From assembly GCA_027919835.1 (NCBI GenBank), contig JANVFP010000030.1:1-64000 (forward strand): a stretch of 64,000 nucleotides of DNA, read 5' to 3'. The notes under the pieces were generated by a model. The model did not search any database and was not told where the DNA came from. It saw only the letters and a list, made by a program, of their open reading frames with translations. Source of the DNA: Lentinula raphanica (Eukaryota > Basidiomycota > Agaricomycetes > Agaricales > Omphalotaceae). A program made the translations under genes and the position numbers. Position 1 is the stretch's first letter. Each line of letters opens with the position of its first letter. Below, piece by piece: positions 31,070 to 41,965 of this stretch.

Positions 31070-33438
31070 TTAGAAATACTTTCCAAAATCATATGCTTCT
31101 GCGTCTCCCTTATCGGCCGCCGTTTTGGGTTGCCGCGACTGCGAAGGAGCGTTCGCGACCGACTTGACCTTTTTAGATTTGGGTTCGAGGTGTTTTTTGG
31201 TAGATGGGACGGTTGTCGACGAGGATTTTGACATTGTGAAAGACTTTGAGCCAAACGAAACCTTCTTCTTCGGCGGAAGAGATTTTTGGGTTTCTACACG
31301 CTTTCGTTTTTGACTTGGCTGTGTTGGAGGAGGAACTTCTTCATCATCACCTTCCTCGTATGACTCTCCTCTATCTTCTACTTCATCTTCATCCTCATCC
31401 TCCTCTTCCTCACTCTCCATCTCGTCCTGTTCTGCCTCTTCATCGTCATTTTCACTCCTATCCTCATCCTCATCTTCGTTCCCTCCGAACCTTGCCTCAT
31501 TGTAATCCAATCCATCACTCTGATCCCCATCGCTGACATCCTCTGACTCTGCATACAAGACTTCAGTCATGACCTCCCTCGATTCTACCTGCCCCGGAGA
31601 TATCCTGATAAGCCCACCGTCTTTCCGCATCTCTTTGCGAGATCGAAGACTTTTGAAAACTTCGTCGGCTTTTGCGTAAAATCCCTCGAGCCAAACTTCG
31701 TTCGAAGACTTATCCGCAGTCAGACCCGCAGGCGGTGTGCTATACCATCGAATTTTTCCTATACCCCAATCTCGAAGTACAAGTTTAGAAGCGCCTGTCA
31801 AGTGCAGTACACCTTTCTAACATGAACATGAATGAAGTTCAGATTTGAATCGATTGAACTCTAAAAAGCCGCGCACACACCTTGCGGACGAGCTGTTGGG
31901 AACGTGCTACGCCAGAAATAAAAGCATCTACATCGCCTTTTGGAAAGGCTGGGAGAGCGTATAACAACATGAGATCTTCCGTGTTTGCTCGAGATACTAG
32001 ATGGGCGACTAAGGATAGCTGAGCTTCTGAACAGATGGAGTGGATTGAACGTGTAAGATGACTAACCCGGAGCCAAAGGATCTTTTAAACGATCGATTCG
32101 ACCTTTGTTGCGCATGAGGATATCTCGCGAACGCACGTCTTCTGTCTCCAACGAGGATGAGTCCGTCTTCCATAGGAAGCCGGGTGTATCAATGAATCGT
32201 AATGCTTTCCCTTCAAATTGGAGGGTCATTTCCTGGGGCATCGTCGTGGTACTCGGACCAGGATGAGGAGAGGCGGTTGAGTAGATTTCGAAGGCTGAAT
32301 TTCGTGCTAGAGAGTTGACTAGCGAACTTTTACCGGTCTAAGCAGAAAATTGGTTGTTGTGAGCATGAAGATGGATGAGAATCATTGCATACGTTAGTTA
32401 CGCCCACTACTGCGACGGTCAACGGTGTATCGTTATTCTTCTCTTCAGCCAATTTTCCGAGGCACTCAAGAATAGCAGTAGCACCAAGTGCATCATTAAC
32501 TGTGTCCTTGGCTCTTCCTTTGCCTTTTGATTCGACTTTTGTGGCGTTGGATTCAGGAAGAAAAGAGGTAGCTGAACGGAAAGGGAAAGTCGGTTGTTGT
32601 TTCCGCAAAACATTGGTCCATGCAATCGCGGCTTCTTGCGGAGCACAATCTTCGGCACATGTGTGAGGTAGTGTTCATGAATAGAGAGCGAGAGCTCACG
32701 AGACGTACCTATTTTGTTGAGCACAAAAAGTGTTTTACGTTTCGGTTTAGAGGAGATGAGCTCTTCCAAGTACGAGCTGCGAAACGGGAGTGGATCGCGG
32801 GCGTCCAGCACTTCAATCACAACATCTGCTTGATCCAAAGCTGCTTGAAGGTGTGGCAGGTCTCTGTTAATGAGGACAGGCGCATCTTCATCTTCGCTCT
32901 CGCTCTCTTCGACTTCATGTACTGGTCGACTGGTCGTTTTGACGGTCAACTGCTTAGCACTGATGCTAGCGATGCCGTCAGCGTCCTCAAGATCGACTGG
33001 GGCATCCTCAGTAGCAAGTTTTTGCATTCTTTTCTCATCCTTCCGACGTTGTTTTTCTTCTGCAAACTGGAGCGCTACGTTGAGCGCGTGGATGGGTCAT
33101 AATGAACGAGAAGAATCACCAATTTTCGTTGCTCGGCGACCTCCGCTAGAATCTGCTCTTTGTACGGGAATGTATTAGGGATTCCTGGGTCTTTCTTGTG
33201 TTCTGATGCAGATGTGAGATATGGAGCACAGCATAAGGCAGATAATCTCACTAGATTTCCATTCAACGCTCTTTTTCGATGCCTTGGTCTTCTTTTTCTT
33301 GCTCTCTCGAACTTTTTGTGAGATCTTTCTCCTATCATTGGTGGTACTGCGCTTGCTTGTCTCTAGAGTATATAGAAATCCGTTAGTTTATCCCAGGGAT
33401 GTTTTGAACAGGTACGTACTCTTTCTGATTCGTGGCAT
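31070..33438 (-). CDS. nug1: Nucleolar GTP-binding protein, Nug1/GNL3 (nucleostemin) family
   Basis: A 60S ribosome-assembly GTPase. Start ATG 33438; a first intron follows after six codons. The N-terminus MPRIRKKTSKRSTTNDRRK and the following Lys-rich stretch are the GN3L/Grn1 basic domain. The GTPase is circularly permuted, as in this family. G4 comes first (VLNKI, with the Asp of NKID supplied by the next exon near 32655), then G1 GVTNTGKSSLVNSL (again split by an intron near 32340), and G3 DTPGF near 32190. The C-terminus is a long acidic run (31550-31330) followed by a Lys/Pro-rich tail. About six introns. It acts in nucleolus and nucleus. The nearby eL18 and bystin genes share its pathway. 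Confidence 0.88.
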
Positions 33439-34281
33439 TTCGAAGTCAAGAGGATTGACTTTGAAGAGAGTTTGTGGAGGCCAGAAAGAAAAGCGCTAGA
33501 ATTTTAAGCGCCGAAGTGAATTTGAATTTTGAAATTCTTCGACTTGGTCAGATTTCAAGTTGAAGTACATAGTTCTCTTCCACTCAAGGCTGCTGCAAGA
33601 CAAGCGACGCTATCATTAGTTCCAGTACTACATACAAAAAGATGTGCGATATACATGTTCATATCGAAAACTGAGTCGAATCTCCACCGATAAACGCCCA
33701 CAGTCCACAGCAGTCCACCCAATCATGATCTAGGGCGATACGAGGTTCTGATTTCGGTTTTTGGAATCAGACAAACCAGCGACCAGCATTGTAAAAGACA
33801 GCTTCATGCGCGTGCAGAGGTGTGCAGTCGGTTGCAAAGCTTCACATCTTGAATGTTGGATACTTCGGATTGATTTTCTATCCTCGAGCGCTTGTGTACG
33901 TCAAAGATGAACTGGTTGTCCTTCCCGAAGGTATTCATATTTTTGTCCTTGCCGGAAGACGCTCAGAATGCGGTGATGATTAAGTTCACGACTTCGTGTG
34001 TTTTGTACTTGTACTTGCAAATAAAGTGTGACATCGAAAGCAAACGATAACTAGACAAAACTTGAGACGACGAAAACTTGACAACTTGGGAAGTTGAGAC
34101 TATTGAAGAGCGTTCCAGTCTTCTTTTGTGTAAGATATGGTAAATAACTTGAACGAAGCAACGGGATGACGATCCTGTTAACAGCGGTAAACTCTTTTGC
34201 TTCCGTTATCCTTCTCCTATGGCTAAGGTTGGTCTCGAGACATAGTAGTTAGAAGGTCAACGACCAGAAGTGTCATGGAGT
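33439..34281. other. Intergenic: Nug1 upstream region and 3' flank of the SR-protein gene
   Basis: About 840 bp without a convincing reading frame. It holds the Nug1 promoter on the left and the 3' untranslated part of the Tra2-like gene on the right. Confidence 0.5.
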
Positions 34282-35299
34282 TTACCAACGAGCTTCAGCA
34301 GCAGCAGGAGGGGCAGCTGCGGCCTCGAAATCCCTGCTAGGACGGGTCGGACTACTGCCACGAGGAGGGCTACGAGAGTAGCTCCTACGACGCCTGTACT
34401 CTGGAGAGTATCTTCCACTTCGAGGCGGAGGACTACGACGGTCGCGCCAGTCCCGAGAGTCCCGGCCATAGTAATCACGATCACGGCGGTCCCGGTCCCG
34501 GTATGAGTCGCGAGAGTCACGATAATCTCTGTCTCTGTCACGGTCGTAACGTGTGTCGCGAGTTGCTCGGCGATGGCCCATATATTCACCCGGAGTTGGG
34601 GCATGTGGGCGGTCAGTGACGGAATAGTCTACACGGATACGTCGTCCATTGAGATCCTGGGATATCCATTCAGATGTGAAAACTTTTGTCAGGGATATTT
34701 TGTGCTCACAATTCCGTTCAGCTCTTGGATGCAGCGAGTAGCGTCTTCGGTGGTCGCCATTCTGATGAAACCGAAGCCGCGAGAACGATCGGACTGAAGT
34801 ATCATAGCATCAAGCCAAGCACATGCATAGCCTCCGAAATGACTTACACGTTGATCATACACAATGGTCACCTTTTCAACACGCCCAAAGCGACTGAACT
34901 CTTCATCTAAGTCCCGTTCTTGGGTACGGATGCTCAATCCAAATACACCGAGAACGTTTGATGGGTTTGGCGCCTTGGACTAATCAGTGAGTATGATATA
35001 GCAATGCGTCGGGTGAGTAGACGTACAATGGGAGCATGAGCTGGTCGTCTTGGAGCCGAAGAAGGAGGAGCTGGAGACCGGCGACGGTAGGGACTTCTAT
35101 AACCATTCTCCCTTGGAGGACTTCGTGACCTAGAACGACCTCTGGCGGCTGCAGGTTCCCGATCCGCTGGAGGAGCGGGAGGAGCGACTGGGTCGTTATA
35201 GTCCTGAGAGTAGGGGTCGGCGGGTATGGCGGCGCTGTCATACTACAAAAGAGGAACGGTCAAGTTCAAGTTGTCACTAATAGCAGCGAAACTTACCAT
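34282..35299 (-). CDS. SR-like RNA-binding splicing factor, Tra2 family
   Basis: The start ATG (35297-35299) is immediately followed by an intron (GTAAGT), and the next exon begins [11 protein letters not shown]. An N-terminal RS-rich segment ([21 protein letters not shown]) precedes a single RRM. The RRM carries RNP2-like VLGVFGLS, the phrase [21 protein letters not shown] and RNP1 SRGFGFIRM. The C-terminus is an Arg/Asp/Tyr/Ser tail with many RD and RS dipeptides (34560-34290). One RRM flanked by two RS regions is the transformer-2 layout, a regulator of exon choice in the nucleus. At least three introns. It is divergent from eL18 with 242 bp between starts. Confidence 0.85.
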
Positions 35300-35541
35300 A
35301 ATGTACAGAAAGCTTGAATTTGCAGGAAGAAATTTTTTTTTGTGGCTGGAAAAACGACGGCCCTGGATTGGCAAGACAAGATAGAGGAAGCGGGCAAAGG
35401 GCTACTTCAAGCGGAGCTTGAACTACCAGCACCACGTGGCTTCAGTATCACTTTAAACTGTATAGTTCTCCCACAGTCACGCCTCTCGTTTTCTAACCAT
35501 CGTCCGACGATTGACTGTCAATTTTCCACCTCAAAATCAAG
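35300..35541. promoter_or_regulatory. Divergent promoter between Tra2-like and eL18 genes
   Basis: 242 bp between two start codons on opposite strands. It contains a run of eight or nine Ts near 35333 and a pyrimidine-rich stretch before the eL18 ATG. No clear TATA box. Confidence 0.5.
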
Positions 35542-36365
35542 ATGGTGAGCTCTAGCTATATAGAAGGAATGTAGGAGCCTAATATCTCTTCCTCAGGGTA
35601 TCGACCTAACTGCCCACCACGTCAAGAAGGGTAACCGTACCGCTCCCAAGAGCGAGGACCCTTACTTGCTGTTGCTCGTCAAAGTGCGTATCAAGATATT
35701 ATTGTTATCTGTCCAATGCTCATAATACGTTAAGCTCTACCGCTTCTTGGCTCGCAGGACGGATTCGAGCTTCAACAAGGTCGAATCTTACTAGTTTTCC
35801 GTTATCGCAGTGTTGATTCTCAAAAATGGATTCAGGTCATCCTTCATCGTCTTTTCCTCTCAAAAATCAATCGCCCACCACTTTCACTTTCTCGTATCAT
35901 TCGCGAGACTTCCAAGACCCCCGACCTATCTTCCAAAGTCATCGTGCAAGTTGGAACCGTAACGGATGATATCCGTCTGACTGAAGTCCCAAAACTTACC
36001 ATCGCCGCTTTGCGCTTCACCCAATCAGCTAAAGAGCGTATTCTCAATGCAGGCGGTGAGGTTCTTACCCTCGACCAGCTTGCTCTGAGAGCACCCACTG
36101 GTTCAAACACTGTGTTGCTTCGGGGACAGAGGAACACTCGTGAGGCCGTGAAACACTTTGGCATGGGTAAGTACCAGGCTTGTATAAATCCGAATCAAGT
36201 CTGATGCGTCGTCTTTCTTAGGCCCTCACAAGCACAAGAAGCCATACACGATCTCCAAAGGTCGCAAAGTCAGTGTAAAGAGCTTTATGTTTAGAATGTT
36301 GTCTCAACTATCTCTAGTTCGAACAAGCTCGTGGTCGCCGAAAGTCGCGTGGTTTCAAGGTGTAA
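35542..36365 (+). CDS. rpl18: 60S ribosomal protein eL18
   Basis: A structural protein of the large ribosomal subunit. The ATG at 35542 is followed at once by an intron (GTGAGC). Exon 2 starts [20 protein letters not shown]. Further recognisable parts are [65 protein letters not shown], the C-terminal [16 protein letters not shown], and a final Arg/Lys-rich [11 protein letters not shown], stop at 36363-36365. Five or six short introns, as usual for basidiomycete ribosomal protein genes. Full length and intact as read. Confidence 0.93.
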
Positions 36366-36653
36366 TGGAACCTGCGGAAAATTCAGTGCTGGTCAATGTG
36401 GCAGAAGGTTATATCATGCAGTACATATGCCATCGGTGCCTTTGTATCCTTACCCATCCACTATGTTATGCAAATTCCTATGGCCTAACTTTTATGCACG
36501 CCAGAAATCGTCAAGTTCTTGCACGCAATCAACACAACAAGTACAGTAAGTACATATGCTAAAAGTAATGCGGCAAGCATGTGGAAAATTTGAGACTGAC
36601 CATCATAGTATTGTTTTCTATCCTGCAGACTGTTGCATTTGTGTGATCTGTCG

Positions 36654-37231
36654 TCACTCTGTCCTGGCAGCCATTTGAGCGTCTTGCTCTGAAAGGATAC
36701 ACATGACACGAGCAGCGACTTTATGACGAACGACGGTTGTGTTGTCTTCTCCGACGATATCGATTCCAAATTCCTAAAAAATCTCTTAGTTCGCTCAGTT
36801 ATCCTATGGTATAGTATTGCTGCAGACATACGACAACGTCGTCACTGTGCAGTTCCACAGGGTCTGATTCGAGGCCTTCTGGACTGAGCCGGTTTTCATT
36901 AATGAAAGTTCCGTTAGAACTTTTGAGGTCTTTGATAAATATCTGTCGGTAAATGGTTGAGTTTCGCTCAACGTTGGAAGACCATTGCACTGTGCAAATA
37001 TACTTTGTTTCCTTCCTCCCAGACTTCCGCATGTTGCCTACTAAGAACCCTGGAATCAAAATAGCCATTTTGTTCACCTGGAGTGGTCATGGCGCTTGTT
37101 TGTCGACCTATTCTGACATGGGCGTTGTGTGAGAGATGGATATACCTCGGAGCGAAGGAGTCATTAAGTGGATAAAAGTAAAGAGCGGGAAATGGAGACG
37201 GTGCTGGAGCAGACCAGAGACAGTTCACCAA
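36654..37231 (-). pseudogene. FHA-domain protein of the SLMAP/Far10 type, short and without a clear start
   Basis: Three exons encode one phosphothreonine-binding FHA domain. The first carries FPALYFYPLNDSFAPRYI, IGRQ and the signature YFDSRVLSRQHAEVWEE. The second carries IFIKDLKSSNGTFINENRL, with the S-R-H and S-S-N-G-T-F binding residues intact. The third, GIDIVGEDNTTVVRHKVAARV, ends at TGA 36654-36656. Homologues I know continue into coiled coil and a membrane anchor; here the frame stops just after the FHA. The open frame upstream reaches a stop near 37340 with no ATG, and the plausible acceptor CTGCTCCAG (about 37200) has no upstream exon with a usable start before Ale1 begins at 37493. 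It may be a decaying copy or have a non-obvious first exon. Confidence 0.6.
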
Positions 37232-37492
37232 ATGGGAGAGAAGCCCTGGGCAACAAGTAAATAAGTAGACAAGTAGACAGCCTGATAGGTGAACGTGCGC
37301 GTGAACCTTGCTTCAGCGCCAAACTTGGGGTGACCGGGCGCCTACGCCAAAAAACTTACCCCCAAACTTTTTTCTTCTGAATCTCCTATCTCGTCTTCCA
37401 CGACGTGTCACCTTCGTGAGGCGTTGCTCAGTCTTCCAGTGGCTTGTTGACAGACAGTCAACCTACTTCATTTCACGTCTTGGCCAATAACC

Positions 37493-39398
37493 ATGGACGC
37501 GTTGTTTGTGCCTCTAGCAGGCGCTGTGGGTGCTTCGGTTGACCAAGTCAAGGTACGTTCATTCAAATGACCTCAGTGTTCCCGCTATTATTTACACTCC
37601 CTTTCTCGTCACAGCTCATTTCATGTCTCCTCGTTGCCTATCCCCTTGGAAGCATCTTTGTTCGCATCCCAGCCGGAAAACCGGGTTTGAAGCACCTGTT
37701 CACCATCGGTGTTTCCCTGTTCTACTTTTTCCCTATGTTGGGAATGTATACCGGCTTCTTGCAACTACTTGGTGATATCTTGATAACCTACTTCGCTGCC
37801 AAATATAGTTCGACCTCCAAAGTGATGCCCTGGTTCATCTTTTTGTATGCTATACGTTTCATTGTTCGGCTACAAGCACACTGACATATTCCTTCAGTTT
37901 CATCCTGGGCCATTTGATGTTCAAGTACGTGACTATGCGGCTTTCTCTTGGTACCAAACTAATATACCGGGCTCAGCCATATCATACGTGTTATCTACGA
38001 CTTGAGCTATGAAACGATCGAAGTGACTGGACCTCAGATGGTGCTCACTATGAAGCTTACGACATTCGCTTGGAACGTGTGGGATGGCCGTCGGGACCCG
38101 AAGGTATGCGACGCGCCTGCCACTGAAGATGTTTGCTAACATACAAGCAGGACTTGGACAAATGGCAACTAGAAAAATCTGTTCGTGAATTCCCGTCTTT
38201 ACTTGAATTCCTTGGATATGCGTACGTCCTCTAGCTTTCCTGCCACCGAAACTTTATACAAACTTCCTCGTCAGTCTCTACTTCCCAGGTGTCCTTGTCG
38301 GACCCTCGCTTGAATTCGCCGACTACATGAACCTAGTACATGAACGAACTTTCGCTGCTCAAGGCAAACACGAAGGCCGTCGTCTTCCATCAGGTAGAAA
38401 GCGTGTGGGCTACCGCAAGATGATCACAGGTCTTGCCTTCCTCGGCGTTTTCGTCGTTTTTGGAGGCTCAAACAATTACTCTGTGATGGTCACGCCCTGG
38501 TTTGCAGAGCAAAGTTGGGTCAAGAGGTATGCCTTGCTGTCTGATTACATACTGCGACTAACATTGACTTCGCAGAGTGCTTTTGGCTCAACTTTATGGC
38601 ACATGCGAGCGTACTAAATACTACGCTATCTGGACTCTCACCGAAGGCGCAAGCATCTTGACCGGTTATGGCTTCACTGGATTCACCGCTTCAGGTCAAT
38701 CGACGTGGAACGGTGCAGCAAACGTCATTCCAACCGTGATCGAGTTCCCGAGCAACTTCAAGGTTCTGTTGGATTCATGGAATATGAAAGCCAACGTCTG
38801 GTTGAGGGAGTGCGTGTACAAGAGAATTACTCCTAAAGGACAAAAACCCGGCTTCTGGAGCAGCATGTTGACTTTTGCCACTAGTGCTTTCTGGGTTAGT
38901 GTTTCTCATCATCTAGTTCTTCTCACCAGACTAATCGTCCTCCGTGTCGCAGCATGGTGCTCAAGTAGGCTACTACTTGACCTTCCTCATGGGTGGCTTC
39001 ATCACCAGTGCAGCACGTCTCGCTCGTGTCAACTTCCGTCCCTTCTTCCTCCCTCCCGAAGGCCAATCTACCAGTACAACGAAACGTCTCTACGACTTCT
39101 CCAGTGCTGTGATCTCGCTGCTCGTCCTCAACTACGTCGCCTCGCCTTTCATGCTCCTGACATGGGAGCATTCCATCATGGATGGGCACGACTTGGCTGG
39201 TATGGTCATGTCGTAGTGATAGGTGCCCTTGTCTTCTTCTACGCCGGCGGGTCGAGTTTCTGTCGTAGTTTGCAGAAGAAACGGGGGCTACTTCCAGCTA
39301 AGAAGGCTGCGTCGGCCTCGGGTACCGCGACTCCAATTGCGGAAAAGACTTTCCAAGTTGCGCCTGCGTTAGACAAGGTTATTCCCCCTCCGAACTAA
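37493..39398 (+). CDS. ale1: Lysophospholipid acyltransferase, MBOAT family (Ale1-like)
   Basis: A multi-pass ER enzyme that re-acylates lysophospholipids using acyl-CoA. The ATG is at 37493 (MDALFVPLAGAVGAS). Hydrophobic segments follow: LISCLLVAYPLGSIFV, LFTIGVSLFYFFPMLG, and MITGLAFLGVFVVFGG. MBOAT landmarks are FPSLLEFLGY...YFPGVLVGPSLEF, WNMKANVWLRECVYKR with the conserved Asn/Trp/Lys/Arg region, and the catalytic His in SAFWHGAQVGYYL, which is split by an intron. The cytoplasmic tail is Lys/Ala/Pro-rich. About six short introns. No break seen. It is divergent from the FHA gene. Confidence 0.9.
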
Positions 39399-39689
39399 AC
39401 AATGATGCCCCCGTCGTTGATGCATATCGATTTTGGACATGCGTTCGTGATCTAGACTAGAAAAGTTCTTTACTTGCTTGATTTAATTGGGAAATATTAG
39501 ACTAGAGGGTATTTACACTCGGACGTAGTTGGCGGGGTCCTAAAGGCACTTTGGCCTTTGGATGGTCGAATTTCAATCGAATTTCAATCGTTGACTACTG
39601 AAATAAAATGCATTATAGCGACAGTGCTCATCCAAGCACTTCCTCCTAGTCCTTGATCTGTTACGAGTCTGAAAATGCACAGCGATAGT
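39399..39689. other. Convergent intergenic region (3' ends of Ale1 and GH79 genes)
   Basis: 291 bp between two stop codons. It contains an imperfect direct repeat (TCGAATTTCAATCG twice near 39568-39590). No gene. Confidence 0.5.
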
Positions 39690-41651
39690 TCACAAAAACA
39701 CTATCAATACCTCGGACGCTTGGACGGTCACTGTCAAAGCACCGCCAGAGACCGCTACATTTTCCCTGGTCTCTGAACCGACAACATTGCAGTCACCATC
39801 GAACTGTCTCATCAGTCAGTCTTTTGAAATCTCGAGAATGAAAGTGATTGTACCGTTACACCGCCGCCAATGGTGACTATCCCGCCTTCGTCCACTCGGG
39901 AGGTGGCGTTGGGCCCAGTGAGACGTAGTGCAGTTACCGTTCCACTAGCAGGAACCCCTCCTCCTGAAAATGAGACTGACGTGCTTGAGCGTGTACCAGT
40001 CCCGTCGTAGTAGTTCGAGTTGTATATCAAGAGTCGAACCGGGGCACCCGCAGAGTTGAAGATCACATATGATGCGATCGCTCCAGTTCCATCGTCGAGT
40101 ATCTCGAGTTTTGCACCGTCCGTCCCAAGGAACTAGGAATGAGAATAATTAATGAGGATTTAAAACAGCGTTCAGATGGGGTGTTGAAGTACTTGCCGCA
40201 GACACAAAGTAAGCCCCGTAGAAAGGCGCGCCAGTCGTGAAACTTATGTTCATCAGTAAAAGTGAGGATTCCCCACGATTATTACCTTACCGACCCCACC
40301 AGCAGTATTGCTAATGAGATTGACTTTGAATCAACTGCCTTTATATCCACGCTGAAGATAGAAACTCACGCAGTCTCCAATGGTTCCTTGGTGGAAATAT
40401 GATCGTTCGACTCCATTGAGAGCTCCCTGAAGAACATAGTCCACGATCCATAATGCTGCTCCGAAGGTGGGGCTTATGCCTCCTCCCCCGCAAGTAGCTG
40501 CGTGCAGGTTGTAATTGCAAAAATTAGTACGATTAGCTGGATAACCATTCAAACCCACCGGAATTGGTTTCTCCCAAGAAATACCGGACCCCAGCCGAAT
40601 GTGCAGAAGCTGCATCAGCTTTGAAGCCGGCGGTGTAGGATACGATTCCACTGACAAGATCGACGAGTATTTATTGGTTATTCATCAACTTGAATGGAAC
40701 GAAGAACATACGAATGACTCATCAGTGTTTGCAGGTTAGTGCTCGCCCCGTTGCAAGCTGACTGTGGATAAGAGTGTTCAGAGACACTTCTGACGTTGTT
40801 GATACTTGTCCCCAGAAGAGGTATGGTCGCTGCCGTGCGCCAAGAGAGATAAACTGCGGCCTGGAACATGTTTCCGACCTACCACTTTGCTTAGTTGGTA
40901 GGACGAATATCACGTAGATGGTCAGCTTACAGACGGGGCGATGGCAGTGAACCAGCTTTTCTCGCTAGCAGCATCAGCAGTTTGACTCCATCCAGAAGAA
41001 GGTACAATGGGAGACGTGGATGCATATACTGATTACAGAAGCAGGACTACTATCAGTGGAAATCACGACGATTAACACGAGTGAGCTTACGATCTGGCTC
41101 ATTTCCAAGCTCAATCGCGTATAGGTTTGGCATGGAATTCTTTGCTTGAACGGCAGCAGATAGAGTATTGGCTTGATTATTGAGCTGACGATTGAGTCCG
41201 ATGGTGACATTTCCCTTCAGATCGCTCGCAGCGAGGGTGAAGAAGGAGGGACCGAAGGTAAGGGAGGTTGGTGCGTCTGTGGGACTAGCTACGGTATAGC
41301 TAACTGGGGTAGCGAGGGTAGAGTCATAAGTGGCCCGGTCTCTGAATAATTGTGAACCATTACTGCGACGATTCACACGGATTTGCGGCAAAACACTCAC
41401 TGTGTTGTACCACCAATTCGAACAGCTACAGGGGCTCCCCGGAGAGATTGCAGGTTTGCCAAACATGTTCCAGTAGAGACCAGTTCTGTGTAGCCGGGGA
41501 AGGCGAAGAATTCCAGAGACACAGCGACCTGAGAGTTGTCAATCGTAGACGCTGTTGACGGAGCTGTGGTAGGTATGGTTATGGCGGTAACCCATGAAGT
41601 CCAAGATACCAGACTGAAAAATATGCTGAATTTGAGCCCTTTGTGGAACAT
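39690..41651 (-). CDS. Secreted glycoside hydrolase family 79 (beta-glucuronidase-like)
   Basis: ATG 41651 begins MFHKGLKF followed by a hydrophobic run FSIFFSLVSWTSWVTA, a signal peptide. The retaining GH79 residues are visible: the acid/base Glu in YAIELGNEPD (near 41100) and the nucleophile Glu in RYFLGETNSGG (near 40580). EHSYPQSAC and SPTFGAALWIVDYVLQGA are other family landmarks. The all-beta C-terminal domain ends GGALTVTVQASEVLIVFL with TGA at 39690-39692. About seven introns. The likely substrate is glucuronic acid on arabinogalactan or other polysaccharides, acting outside the cell; the exact specificity cannot be read. Confidence 0.87.
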
Positions 41652-41965
41652 ACCGTCAATGAGAAGGAAGTGGAAAAGTAACAAGAACGACCACTGTGCT
41701 CTGTACTATTAAATGAGATTAGGCATGATTGTAGCCCTAGACAGCTGAGCTCGATGGAAAAATGCTGATTGGGTATGCGGACAAACCATCAAGCGCGCTG
41801 TGACTATTGACTTCGGATCCATGTGATGCAAGGTAACATGTTCCCTATCGTCGGACCGTCAAGGTGATGCATGGGTGTAACTGCATTGCAAAACTAGACA
41901 ACAATGATCAAGGTCCAAGTGAATTACAACCGGAATATCGCAGAAGTGTTTGCGACAGTTCCGAC
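41652..41965. other. Intergenic: GH79 promoter and bystin 3' flank
   Basis: 314 bp. No reading frame of interest and no clear TATA box seen. Confidence 0.45.
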
